Positions 7,085 through 13,938 of a stretch of 22,519 nt of DNA are shown in pieces (the stretch's first letter is position 1; every line of letters starts with the position of its first letter). The notes below the pieces were generated by a model. The model saw only the letters and a list, made by a program, of their open reading frames with translations, had not been told where the DNA came from and ran no database searches. Both the position numbers and the translations under genes were made by a program. Origin of the DNA: Oscillospiraceae bacterium (GTDB taxonomy: Bacteria > Bacillota > Clostridia > Oscillospirales > Acutalibacteraceae); NCBI GenBank assembly GCA_019417045.1, contig DXWE01000002.1:23249-45767 (forward strand), given 5' to 3'.

Positions 7085-7846
7085 CTACCGATGCTCGAGC
7101 AGCTCTCTTGCCACCGCGTCGTATGCCGCCGCCCCCCGGGATCCCCGGTCATAGTACTGGATCGGTTTTCCGAAGCTCGGGGCCTCCGACAGCCGCACAC
7201 TACGCGGGATCGGGGTGGCAAACACCTTGCGCGGAAAATACTGCTTGACCTCCGCCGCCACCTGCTGCGTCAGGTTCATGCGCCCGTCGTACATGGTCAG
7301 CAGCACCCCTTCGATCTCCAGCTGTGCGTTGTACAGCCGCTTGACCTGCCGCACGGTCGTCATCAATTGGGAGAGTCCCTCGAGCGCGTAATACTCGCAC
7401 TGAATCGGCACCAGCAGCGTGTCCGCCGCGCACAGGGCGTTCAGCGTGAGCAGCCCGAGCGAGGGCGGGCAGTCGATCAGCAGGTAATCATACTGATCGC
7501 GCAGCGCGGCCAGTACCGCCTTCAGCCGGCTCTCCCGGCGGGGCAGGGAGATCAGCTCGATCTCCGCCCCGGCCAGCTGCATGCTCGAGGGCAGCAGGGA
7601 CAGCCCCGCAAACGGAGTCTTCATCACCGCCTCCTGCGGCTGCGCCTCCCCGACCAGCAGCTCATAGGTGGAAGCGCGTATCTCGCGCTTGTTCACCCCG
7701 AGCCCGCTGGTCGCATTCCCCTGGGGGTCGATATCCACGAGCAGGGTGCGTTTTTGCAGCGCGCCCAGCGCGGCCGCCAGGTTGACTGTCGTGGTCGTTT
7801 TGCCGACGCCGCCTTTCTGGTTGACGACCGCCACGATTTTTCCCAT
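7085..7846 (-). CDS. parA: Chromosome partitioning ATPase ParA/Soj
   Basis: A 253-residue ATPase of the small chromosomal ParA (Soj) type without an N-terminal DNA-binding extension. The deviant Walker A motif KGGVGKTT is at 11-18, the Walker A' region VDIDPQGN at 37-44, and the Walker B-type LLIDCPPSLGLL lies near 115-127. It binds DNA non-specifically as an ATP dimer and is released by ParB, and in Firmicutes also regulates DnaA. The start at 7846 is preferred over an in-frame upstream start because the conserved MGKIVAVVNQKGG begins here and GGGAGGAGGGAG lies just upstream, with a promoter 25-30 bases further. rsmG or noc, often neighbours, are absent on the upstream side. Confidence 0.96.
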   Translation of the reverse strand: MGKIVAVVNQKGGVGKTTTTVNLAAALGALQKRTLLVDIDPQGNATSGLGVNKREIRASTYELLVGEAQPQEAVMKTPFAGLSLLPSSMQLAGAEIELISLPRRESRLKAVLAALRDQYDYLLIDCPPSLGLLTLNALCAADTLLVPIQCEYYALEGLSQLMTTVRQVKRLYNAQLEIEGVLLTMYDGRMNLTQQVAAEVKQYFPRKVFATPIPRSVRLSEAPSFGKPIQYYDRGSRGAAAYDAVARELLEHR

Positions 7847-7876
7847 ACGCTCCCTCCTCCCGCTGTATTCCGTATC

Positions 7877-7905
7877 AGTATACCACAGTTTTCCACCGGT
7901 TAAAA
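7877..7905 (-). promoter_or_regulatory. Extended -10 promoter for parA
   Basis: On the minus strand TGG-TATACT (hexamer at 7877-7882) forms an extended -10. The -35 position (7900-7905, TTTTAA) is poor, as is common with extended -10 promoters. The predicted start near 7870 leaves a leader of about 24 nt containing the strong ribosome binding site. Confidence 0.65.
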
Positions 7906-7930
7906 GTGGTTTTTTCGATTTTTGTCCGTT

Positions 7931-7957
7931 TTTGGGGCGACTTTTCCTCGCCCCAAA
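7931..7957. repeat. Perfect 10-bp inverted repeat upstream of the parA promoter
   Basis: TTTGGGGCGA (7931-7940) pairs with TCGCCCCAAA (7948-7957) around a 7-base loop. Neither strand has a U-tract after it, so it is not a typical terminator. It lies 25 bases upstream of the parA -35 position and could be a regulator site or a degenerate terminator. Confidence 0.5.
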
Positions 7958-7970
7958 CCGCGCCACAAGA

Positions 7971-8016
7971 AGTCATCCTCCCGCACCGCAAAAAGTCCTC
8001 CTCCCGCACCGCAAAA
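7971..8016. repeat. Two tandem 23-bp repeats with a partial third
   Basis: The units 7971-7993 and 7994-8016 both run AGTC(A/C)TCCTCCCGCACCG followed by CAAAA and differ at a single base. A third partial copy starts with AGTCC at 8017 and enters the terminator stem. On the transcribed strand the repeats extend from the trhA terminator tail. Confidence 0.85.
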
Positions 8017-8043
8017 AGTCCCCCTCGCCCTTTCGAGGGGGAC
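8013..8043 (-). terminator. Terminator of trhA
   Basis: GTCCCCCTCG (8018-8027) and CGAGGGGGAC (8034-8043) make a perfect 10-bp stem with a 6-base loop. On the minus strand it is followed by UUUUU (complement of 8013-8017). It lies about 130 bases after the trhA stop and separates trhA from parA. Confidence 0.85.
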
Positions 8044-8104
8044 AGCTTTTGTCCTCTCGCCCGCAGTGCCGGTCGCGTGCAAATCCCATCCGCACAGCGG
8101 ATCC

Positions 8105-8154
8105 GGACAGCGGCGAATCTGGACAGCGGCGGACGGATGGCAGCGGACGGATGG
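8105..8154. repeat. G+C-rich interleaved direct repeats
   Basis: GGACAGCGGCG occurs at 8105-8115 and 8121-8131 (period 16), then GGACGGATGG at 8131-8140 and 8145-8154 (period 14). The array lies immediately after the trhA 3' end and before its terminator. Confidence 0.7.
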
Positions 8155-8176
8155 TGGCGGACTTCAGCGGTACCGG

Positions 8177-8818
8177 TCACGCGCGGATCACATACAGCAG
8201 GATATCCAGATAGTGCAGCACCGCGCCCGCCAGCACAAACAGGTGCCACACCGAGTGGACATACCGCCGCTTTTTATCGCGATAGAAGAACACGCCCACC
8301 GTGTAGGCCACGCCGCCGGCCAGCAGCAGCACGATCCCCGGCAGCGCCAGGCTCCGCCACAGCGGTACAAATGCGATGACGATACACCAGCCGCTCGCAA
8401 TGTAGCAGATCTGCGAAAACCGCCGAAATCGTTCAATGCTGATGCTGTTCAGCACGATCCCCACCACCGCGCAGGCCCACACGATCCCGAACAGGGTCCA
8501 GCCGACCCAACCGCGCAGTGTGATGAGGGTGAACGGCGTATAGGTCCCGGCGATCAGCAGGAAGATGGAGGTGTGGTCGAACACCCGGAACACCTTCTTC
8601 GCCCGTGGCGCCGCGATCGCATGGTACAGGCAGGACATGAGGAACAGCAGGATCATGCTGCCACCGTATATGGCCGAGCTCACCGCCTTCCAGGCGTCAT
8701 CACTGTACACCAGCAGGATCACCGTCCCCGCGATTCCCAGCGCCGCACCCACCCCGTGGGTCACCGCATTGAAGATCTCCTCCCCCACCGTGTACCTTTT
8801 CACCGCTTTTTCCGCCAT
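8177..8818 (-). CDS. trhA: TrhA/hemolysin III family membrane protein (PAQR superfamily)
   Basis: A 213-residue protein with seven predicted membrane segments, the normal length for bacterial PAQR proteins. The conserved polar residues are all present: S62-x3-H66 in MSCLYH, D81 in VFDHTSIFLLIAGTYTPF, H188 and H192 in HSVWH, plus H202. These form the intramembrane metal site seen in adiponectin-receptor relatives. Characterised bacterial members affect membrane energetics and lipid homeostasis; the name hemolysin III is historical. It is probably monocistronic, with its own promoter (8852-8880) and terminator (8013-8043). The ATG is backed by GAGGAAAGG upstream. Family assignment is secure; the physiological role is not shown by the sequence. 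Confidence 0.93.
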   Translation of the reverse strand: MAEKAVKRYTVGEEIFNAVTHGVGAALGIAGTVILLVYSDDAWKAVSSAIYGGSMILLFLMSCLYHAIAAPRAKKVFRVFDHTSIFLLIAGTYTPFTLITLRGWVGWTLFGIVWACAVVGIVLNSISIERFRRFSQICYIASGWCIVIAFVPLWRSLALPGIVLLLAGGVAYTVGVFFYRDKKRRYVHSVWHLFVLAGAVLHYLDILLYVIRA

Positions 8819-8851
8819 ACACCTGTCGCCTTTCCTCTGTGGAATAGTGAC

Positions 8852-8880
8852 AGTATACCACTCTCCCGCCTCAAAAGCAA
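8852..8880 (-). promoter_or_regulatory. Extended -10 promoter for trhA
   Basis: TGG-TATACT (hexamer 8852-8857) with TTGCTT at 8875-8880 and a 17-base spacer, read on the minus strand. The expected start near 8845 gives a leader of about 27 nt. Confidence 0.7.
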
Positions 8881-8902
8881 TCGAAATTGGCGGAACACAG
8901 TG

Positions 8903-8936
8903 AAAAGCCGGGCAGAGGCTGTATCCCCTGCCCGGC
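8903..8936 (-). terminator. Terminator of the PsbP/DcrB-like lipoprotein gene
   Basis: GCCGGGCAG (8907-8915) and CTGCCCGGC (8928-8936) form a perfect 9-bp stem with a 12-base loop, followed on the minus strand by UUUU (8903-8906). It lies 14 bases after the stop codon. Confidence 0.85.
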
Positions 8937-8950
8937 CGGCCTATTGTTGC

Positions 8951-9556
8951 TTATTCCAGAATTTCGATCGTCTCGGAACTGGCCTCCATGTCGGCCATCA
9001 GCTCTTCGCCCACAATGGTATACGTAATCGTATAGAGCTGGTCAGCGTTATACAGATACTGCATGGCCATCATGGCAACGTCTCCCACCGAGGCGGCATA
9101 GGCCATCTCAATGCACGGAATCCCGTCCTTTTCCCCGTTTTCAAAGCCGATGAAAACGAGGTCCGGGTACACCGCGGTGAGTATCGACTCCATATACTCC
9201 TGCGTGATCTCCTCAAAGCCTTCCGTCTGCGGTTCGACCTGGATATTCAAATTATCCGTATGTGCCGGATAATCCGCCGGGGTGAACATATACACCCCCG
9301 CATCCGACGCCAGGACCCAATCCTCCGGCACGGAGAGCCGCAGTTGATCCACCGTGAACACCCCGTCCTCGAACGTATAGTCCGCCGGAGCCTCGGTGGT
9401 CGTGGTGGGGGCTTCGGTGGTGGTCGCCTCCGTGGTGTTCTCCGCCGTCGTCGTGGTGGCAGCTGTCCCGCTGTTCTCCCCGTCGGTGCTGCCGCACGCG
9501 GCCAGCCCCAGCGCCAGAACCGCCGCCAGCAACATGGCCAGTCCTCTTTTTACCAT
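8951..9556 (-). CDS. Lipoprotein with Thr-rich linker and possible PsbP/DcrB-like domain
   Basis: A 201-residue surface lipoprotein. The signal peptide ends in the lipobox LAAC with C21 as the lipidated cysteine. Residues about 31-58 form a low-complexity linker of repeated TTTEAP-like units that would lift the domain away from the membrane. The remaining 140 residues (VPEDWVLAS, then alternating beta-strands and a helix) recall PsbP/DcrB-type folds; this is a tentative structural impression, not a family match. No catalytic motif is visible. It has its own promoter and terminator and so is monocistronic. It could be a surface sensor, binding protein or stress lipoprotein; function is unknown. 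Confidence 0.85.
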   Translation of the reverse strand: MVKRGLAMLLAAVLALGLAACGSTDGENSGTAATTTTAENTTEATTTEAPTTTTEAPADYTFEDGVFTVDQLRLSVPEDWVLASDAGVYMFTPADYPAHTDNLNIQVEPQTEGFEEITQEYMESILTAVYPDLVFIGFENGEKDGIPCIEMAYAASVGDVAMMAMQYLYNADQLYTITYTIVGEELMADMEASSETIEILE

Positions 9557-9595
9557 GGTGTATACCTCCTCTATATGACTAACAACCTCCTCTGA

Positions 9596-9624
9596 AATAT
9601 ACCATATTTTCGCTTTTTGTGCAA
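9596..9624 (-). promoter_or_regulatory. Extended -10 promoter for the PsbP/DcrB-like lipoprotein gene
   Basis: TGG-TATATT (hexamer 9596-9601) with TTGCAC at 9619-9624 and a 17-base spacer, on the minus strand. The leader contains two copies of AGAGGAGGT; the one nearer the ATG, seven bases away, is the working ribosome binding site. Confidence 0.7.
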
Positions 9625-9686
9625 TTGGCAGTTCCCCTGAATTCCGTGCGGCGCTTTTGGATCATTTGTCCACTGACGATCCACAA

Positions 9687-9716
9687 AAAAAGCGGCGCCC
9701 GCAAGCGCCGCTTTTT
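9687..9716. terminator. Terminator after the MBOAT/DHHW unit, symmetric
   Basis: AAAAAGCGGCGC (9687-9698) and GCGCCGCTTTTT (9705-9716) form a perfect 12-bp stem with a 6-base loop. Either strand has a U-tract, so it can act in both directions. Its useful role is ending minus-strand transcription from MBOAT and DHHW before the lipoprotein promoter. Confidence 0.88.
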
Positions 9717-9740
9717 AAAAATGAGTTTTTGCGGATGTCC

Positions 9741-9800
9741 GGTTTTCAAACCCATAGACCGTCGGTTTCCAACCACACATAGGCCGGGGGTCTCCAACCC
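9741..9800. repeat. Three imperfect repeats each carrying a mini-dyad
   Basis: With a period of 23-24 bases, each unit holds a tiny inverted repeat: GGTTT-TC-AAACC (9741-9752), GGTT-TCC-AACC (9764-9774) and GGGT-CTCCA-ACCC (9788-9800). The arms differ between copies yet still pair. The array fills the gap between the truncated DHHW stop codon and the terminator. Confidence 0.6.
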
Positions 9801-9818
9801 ACGGGCCGGGGAATTGCG

Positions 9819-10229
9819 CTATGTCGCCGGGTCGGTGGGAATCGGAACCGTCGGCCGGCTCGGCACCTCCGGGATTTCCTCGCCGCCGCCGTGAATATTC
9901 CCGATCACTTCCGTGTCCCCCACACCATAGAGGTTTTTCAGGTAGCCGTTCGCGGTCGTCCACAGCTCCCGGCCCGGGAACGTGTCCGAAAACCAGGTGC
10001 TGATATCGTCGAAATACGTGCCGGACACCAGCGCATCCCAACTGAATTCCGGAAACTTGGTCAGCTCCCGCTTTTCCACGTCCGAATAGGTCGGACGCAG
10101 CGGCAAAATCCAGACCGCAACTGCGCCCACATACAGCACCAGGAAGAACAGCACCGCCTTGAGCCCCTGCTCCCAGCGCAGGCACTCCCTTGCCTTTTTC
10201 GATTGTAAAGGACTGGTTTTCCGCCGCAT
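9819..10229 (-). CDS. Truncated DHHW-type protein, partner of the MBOAT acyltransferase
   Basis: A 136-residue protein that matches only the N-terminal part of DHHW/AlgJ-AlgX-like proteins, which are usually about 350-400 residues. It has a single membrane anchor at about 24-42, then the family stretch SDVEKRELTKFPEFSW (49-64) and FDDISTWFSDTFPGRE (73-88). After residue 112 it changes into a Gly/Glu/Pro-rich tail and stops, just where full-length relatives begin the extracytoplasmic SGNH-like catalytic domain. Neither other frame downstream restores that domain. It lies 24 nt after the MBOAT gene and before the terminator. In such pairs the MBOAT brings acyl groups across the membrane and the DHHW/AlgX protein helps place them on a polymer. 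This copy is either a deletion remnant or a membrane-anchored adaptor. Confidence 0.72.
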   Translation of the reverse strand: MRRKTSPLQSKKARECLRWEQGLKAVLFFLVLYVGAVAVWILPLRPTYSDVEKRELTKFPEFSWDALVSGTYFDDISTWFSDTFPGRELWTTANGYLKNLYGVGDTEVIGNIHGGGEEIPEVPSRPTVPIPTDPAT

Positions 10230-10253
10230 ACGGCCGACGTCTCCCTTCCGCTC

Positions 10254-11693
10254 TCAGAACTGGAAATACAAAAACGGATTATAGCTGTCCCCCACCAGCA
10301 GCATGGTGGACAACAGCAACAACAGAGCCGGTACCACCGCCTGCACCGCGACATACACCCGTGCGGACAGCACATGGCCGGCGGCCTGGCGCTTCCACGC
10401 CTGTCCGAGCCGCTTGACCAGCGGCGTGCAGGCGAGAATGGCGGCGGCCAGCAAAAACACATAATTGAGCAGTGTGGTTTTGACGCTGAAACTGCTCCAC
10501 GGATTGCCATTGAGCCCAAACAGCCCCTTGAACACCAGCCAGACGGTGGACAGGTCCTGGAACCGGAACAGAATCCATCCGAAAAACACGACCAGCAGCA
10601 GATAGACATGGGACACAAACCCGGGGAGCTTTTCCAACCATCTTCGCAAAAACAGCCGTTCGATCGCGATGAACACGAAGAAATAAAGGCCCCACAGCAT
10701 GAAGTTCCAGCTGGCGCCGTGCCAGAAACCCGTTAAAAACCATACGACAAACAGGTTCCAATAGGTGCGCAGCTTGCCCCGCCGGTTGCCGCCGAGCGGA
10801 ATATAGACATAGTCCCGGAAAAAGGTCCCGAGCGAGATGTGCCACCGCCGCCAGAATTCCGAAACGGTCCGGGACAGGTACGGATAGTCGAAATTCTCCT
10901 TATAATGGAATCCGATCATCTGCCCCATGCCGATCGCCATGTCCGAATAGGCCGAGAAATCCAGATAGATCTGCAGCATATAGGCGAGCATGCTGCCCCA
11001 CACTGCAAGTGCCGGGCTGGATGCGATCTGCGCCGGGTCGAGCGAGGTGGGCAGCAGCTGCTCGGACACCGCGCCGCACACGTTGGCGAACAGCGCCTTT
11101 TTGCCGAGCCCCACCGCAAACCGGGTAATTCCCCGGCCGATCTCACCGATATTCGTGCGGCGCATCAGCAGCTCACTCGCCACATCCTGATAGCGCACGA
11201 TCGGGCCCGCGATACACTGGTGAAACAGGCTCGCATACAGCAGCAGCATATGGTACCGCCGCTGCGGCGCCACCTCGCCGCGGTAGACGTCCACGACATA
11301 CGAGAGCAGCTGGAAGGTGTAAAACGAGATGCCGATCGGCAGGGCGATCTGCGGGATCACCGACGGCACGCCGAGCAGGGCATGCGTGTTCTCCAGGAAA
11401 AATGTGCCGTATTTGAACACGCCGAGCAGGCCGAGATTCACCACGCACGCCAGCACCAGCCAGAGCCGGGCGCGCGGGGTACCCTGCACACGCCCAATGC
11501 ACAGGGCAAACAGCCAGTCCGCAAACGTCATGAACAGCAACAGCAGCACATATTTCGGTTCGCCCCACGCGTAAAACACCAGTGAAAACACCAGCATGAT
11601 CGCATTGCGAACCGCCAGACTCTTCACCAGCGCATAGCACAGCAGATTGGCCGCGAGGAACACATACAAGAACAGCAGACTCGAAAATACCAT
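10254..11693 (-). CDS. MBOAT family O-acyltransferase (AlgI/DltB-like)
   Basis: A 479-residue polytopic membrane protein with about a dozen hydrophobic segments. Family landmarks are QIYLDFSAYSDMAIG (241-255), FWRRWHISLGTFFRDYVYIPLGG (280-302, H285) and GFWHGASWNFMLWG (322-335) with the presumed catalytic H325. Such proteins move acyl groups, usually acetyl, across the membrane for O-acylation of alginate, peptidoglycan, teichoic acids or exopolysaccharide; the polymer here is unknown. The gene has its own extended -10 promoter (11724-11753) and is followed by a shortened DHHW partner. Without a full DHHW partner nearby, another copy elsewhere may be needed. RecG ends 129 bp upstream with no clear terminator between. 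Confidence 0.93.
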   Translation of the reverse strand: MVFSSLLFLYVFLAANLLCYALVKSLAVRNAIMLVFSLVFYAWGEPKYVLLLLFMTFADWLFALCIGRVQGTPRARLWLVLACVVNLGLLGVFKYGTFFLENTHALLGVPSVIPQIALPIGISFYTFQLLSYVVDVYRGEVAPQRRYHMLLLYASLFHQCIAGPIVRYQDVASELLMRRTNIGEIGRGITRFAVGLGKKALFANVCGAVSEQLLPTSLDPAQIASSPALAVWGSMLAYMLQIYLDFSAYSDMAIGMGQMIGFHYKENFDYPYLSRTVSEFWRRWHISLGTFFRDYVYIPLGGNRRGKLRTYWNLFVVWFLTGFWHGASWNFMLWGLYFFVFIAIERLFLRRWLEKLPGFVSHVYLLLVVFFGWILFRFQDLSTVWLVFKGLFGLNGNPWSSFSVKTTLLNYVFLLAAAILACTPLVKRLGQAWKRQAAGHVLSARVYVAVQAVVPALLLLLSTMLLVGDSYNPFLYFQF

Positions 11694-11723
11694 AGCTCGA
11701 CTCCCACGATAACTTCTGTCTGT

Positions 11724-11753
11724 AGTATATCACATGCCCCGAAATTTTAGCAA
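11724..11753 (-). promoter_or_regulatory. Extended -10 promoter for the MBOAT gene
   Basis: TGA-TATACT (hexamer 11724-11729) with TTGCTA at 11748-11753 and an 18-base spacer, minus strand. The start would be near 11717, giving a leader of about 24 nt. Confidence 0.65.
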
Positions 11754-11822
11754 CAGGAAACCGGCCTTTTCTGCGTTACAATGTTGTCATAATTTGGACG
11801 AAAATTGACCAGCCTTTTCCAC

Positions 11823-13877
11823 TCAATTCAATCCCTGTTCCCCCACGCCGGCAAACAGCTCGTTCACCGCCTGCGCCAGCGCGCCGTGCTCCGGCAACGA
11901 GAGCAGCGGGTCGGCACCGACCAGCGCCGCCGCCGCGGCCTGCGCCTGGCGAAACAGGCCCATATCGTCCGACAGGCTGGCGAGTTTCAAATGGGGCAAC
12001 CCGTGCTGTCGATTTCCAAAAAAGTCCCCCGGCCCACGCAGCCGCAGGTCTTCATCCGCGATGCGGAACCCGTCGTTGGTCTCGCACATCACCCGCAGCC
12101 GGCGGCGGGCCTCCTCATTTCTGGCGTCCGAGATCAGGATACAGGTGGAGGCATAGCGCCCGCGGCCTACCCGGCCGCGCAGCTGGTGGAGCTGTGCGAG
12201 GCCGAACCGCTCCGCGTTTTCAATCAGGATAAGCACGGCATTCGGCACGTCTACCCCCACCTCGATCACGGTGGTGGCCACCAGGACGGAGATCTCCCCG
12301 CGCGCAAATGCCGCCATCACCGCCTCTTTCTCGGCCGATTTCATGCGCCCGTGCAGCAGGCCGAGCGAATATCCCGCAAACGGCCCGTTTTGCAGCTGCC
12401 GCAAATAGGTGGTTGCGGCCTGTAAGGCGCTGTCCGATTCCTCCTGCTCCTCCACCAGCGGGCAGACAATATACGCCTGCCGGCCCTCGTCGATATGCTT
12501 CCTGATATATGCATAGGCGCGTTCCCGCTTATCCGATCCGACCGCATATGTGGCCACCGGCTGGCGGCCGGGCGGCAGTTCGTTCAGCACCGAGATGTCG
12601 AGATCGCCGTACACGATCAGCGCGAGGGTGCGCGGGATCGGGGTAGCGGACATGACCAGCAGGTGCGGGTTCTCCCCCTTGGCGGCGAGCGCCGCGCGCT
12701 GTCCCACGCCAAACCGGTGCTGTTCGTCCGTGATCACCAGACCCAGCCGGTCGAACTGCACGCCTTCCGAGAGCAGGGCGTGGGTGCCGACCACCAGCGG
12801 CAGACTGCCGTCCCGCAGCCCTGCGCGCACCTCCCGCTTCTCGGCCGCCGGCAGTGAGCCGGTCAGCAGGCCCACCGGGATTTTGGCAGGGGCGAGCAGC
12901 CGGGAAAGGGAGGCGCGGTGCTGTTCCGCCAGGATCTCGGTCGGCGCCATCATCGCCACCTGCCAGCCGCTGCGGACCAGGGTGTACGCCACCCCCGCCG
13001 CCACCGCCGTCTTGCCGCTGCCGACATCCCCCTGGATCAGCCGGCTCATCGGCCGGCCGCGCCGCAGATCTGCCACACAGTCGCCAATGGCGCGGCGCTG
13101 GGCGCCGGTGAGCGAAAAGGGGAGCAGGCGGGCAAATTCGTCCGTGTAATCGGTCTCTATCACGGCGGCGGTCTCTCCCCGGGCACGGCCCTTCAGGCGG
13201 AGCAGGCCGAGCTGCAACAGCAGCAGTTCCTCAAACACCAGCCGCCGGCGCGCCCTGTCCAACTGCTCCTGCCCGGCGGGAAAATGGATGGCGCGCAGCG
13301 CCTCCCCGCGCGGGCACAGCTCATATTCCCGCAGCAGTGTGGGCGGCAGGATCTCCTGATCGAGCGCCGCGCCGAGCCCCTCCATCGCGGCGGACACCGC
13401 CTTCTCAATCGTGCGGGAGGGGAGCCCCTCCGTTTGAGGATAGAGCGGTCGGATCCGCTTCCCCAGCGCCGCCTCTTCGATCTGAGGAGAGGCCATCTCC
13501 CGCAGATGATAGGTGCCCGCCACCTGGCCGTAGAGCAGGTAGTCCCGGCCGCGGCGGAGCTTCTGCGCGAGGAACCGGTTGTTGAACAGGGTGACCTGCA
13601 GCCGGCTGCGGCCGTCGGTCATCAGGCACCGGTAGAGTACCATCCCCGGCCGCACACGGTGCTCTTTCACCTCCCCGACCAGGGAGGCGCAAACGCAGCA
13701 GGGTTCCCCGAACGGGGCCTCGTCGATCGGCAGCGGCGCCGACCAGTCCTCATAGCCCCGGGGATAATGGCGCAGCAGGTCCCCCACCGTGCGCACGCCG
13801 AGCCGGTCAAACAGCGCAGCGCGGTGTTCCCCCACGCCCTTCAGATATTGCACGGGGCTGTCCCAGCCGATCGCCAT
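11823..13877 (-). CDS. recG: ATP-dependent DNA helicase RecG
   Basis: A 684-residue helicase that remodels stalled replication forks and Holliday junctions, the usual length for RecG. The N-terminal wedge domain (about 1-240, OB-fold near 55-140) precedes the SF2 motor. Motor motifs: LTGAQRRAI (256-264), Walker A GDVGSGKT (283-290), TEILAEQH (313-320), DEQH (384-387), SAT (410-412), then the C-terminal VATTVIEVGVDVPNA and QLRGRVGRG motifs. The start at 13877 follows a GGAGGAGG ribosome binding site; a longer in-frame extension would run backward through the fakA terminator. The order Asp23/Gls24 - fakA - recG is conserved in Firmicutes. A strong terminator lies only about 20-25 nt upstream, so expression must rely on read-through or an internal promoter. 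Confidence 0.96.
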   Translation of the reverse strand: MAIGWDSPVQYLKGVGEHRAALFDRLGVRTVGDLLRHYPRGYEDWSAPLPIDEAPFGEPCCVCASLVGEVKEHRVRPGMVLYRCLMTDGRSRLQVTLFNNRFLAQKLRRGRDYLLYGQVAGTYHLREMASPQIEEAALGKRIRPLYPQTEGLPSRTIEKAVSAAMEGLGAALDQEILPPTLLREYELCPRGEALRAIHFPAGQEQLDRARRRLVFEELLLLQLGLLRLKGRARGETAAVIETDYTDEFARLLPFSLTGAQRRAIGDCVADLRRGRPMSRLIQGDVGSGKTAVAAGVAYTLVRSGWQVAMMAPTEILAEQHRASLSRLLAPAKIPVGLLTGSLPAAEKREVRAGLRDGSLPLVVGTHALLSEGVQFDRLGLVITDEQHRFGVGQRAALAAKGENPHLLVMSATPIPRTLALIVYGDLDISVLNELPPGRQPVATYAVGSDKRERAYAYIRKHIDEGRQAYIVCPLVEEQEESDSALQAATTYLRQLQNGPFAGYSLGLLHGRMKSAEKEAVMAAFARGEISVLVATTVIEVGVDVPNAVLILIENAERFGLAQLHQLRGRVGRGRYASTCILISDARNEEARRRLRVMCETNDGFRIADEDLRLRGPGDFFGNRQHGLPHLKLASLSDDMGLFRQAQAAAAALVGADPLLSLPEHGALAQAVNELFAGVGEQGLN

Positions 13878-13897
13878 ACGCCTCCTCCTCTCCACGC

Positions 13898-13926
13898 AAA
13901 AAGGGGGCGGAATCCCTCCGCCCCCT
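13898..13926 (-). terminator. Terminator between fakA and recG
   Basis: AGGGGGCGGA (13902-13911) and TCCGCCCCCT (13917-13926) form a perfect 10-bp stem with a 5-base loop. On the minus strand UUUUU follows (13898-13902), then directly the recG ribosome binding site and ATG at 13877. It starts 12 bases after the fakA stop codon. Confidence 0.85.
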
Positions 13927-13938
13927 CGATTGCTTTTC

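Larger units (their letters stand above)
7847..8176. other. Intergenic stretch between trhA and parA: promoter, hairpin, terminator, repeats
   Basis: No real gene is seen in these 330 bp. Reading along minus-strand transcription, it holds a G+C-rich direct-repeat block (8105-8154), the trhA terminator (8013-8043), a 23-bp tandem repeat (7971-8016), a perfect hairpin (7931-7957) and the parA promoter. A long plus-strand open frame crosses it but continues antisense through two genes and is not credible. Confidence 0.6.

Noticed and set aside
7922..9595. A 557-codon plus-strand frame crossing trhA, two terminators and the lipoprotein gene.
   Set aside because: It runs through clear minus-strand signals and is antisense to two supported genes; no start context or domain supports it.
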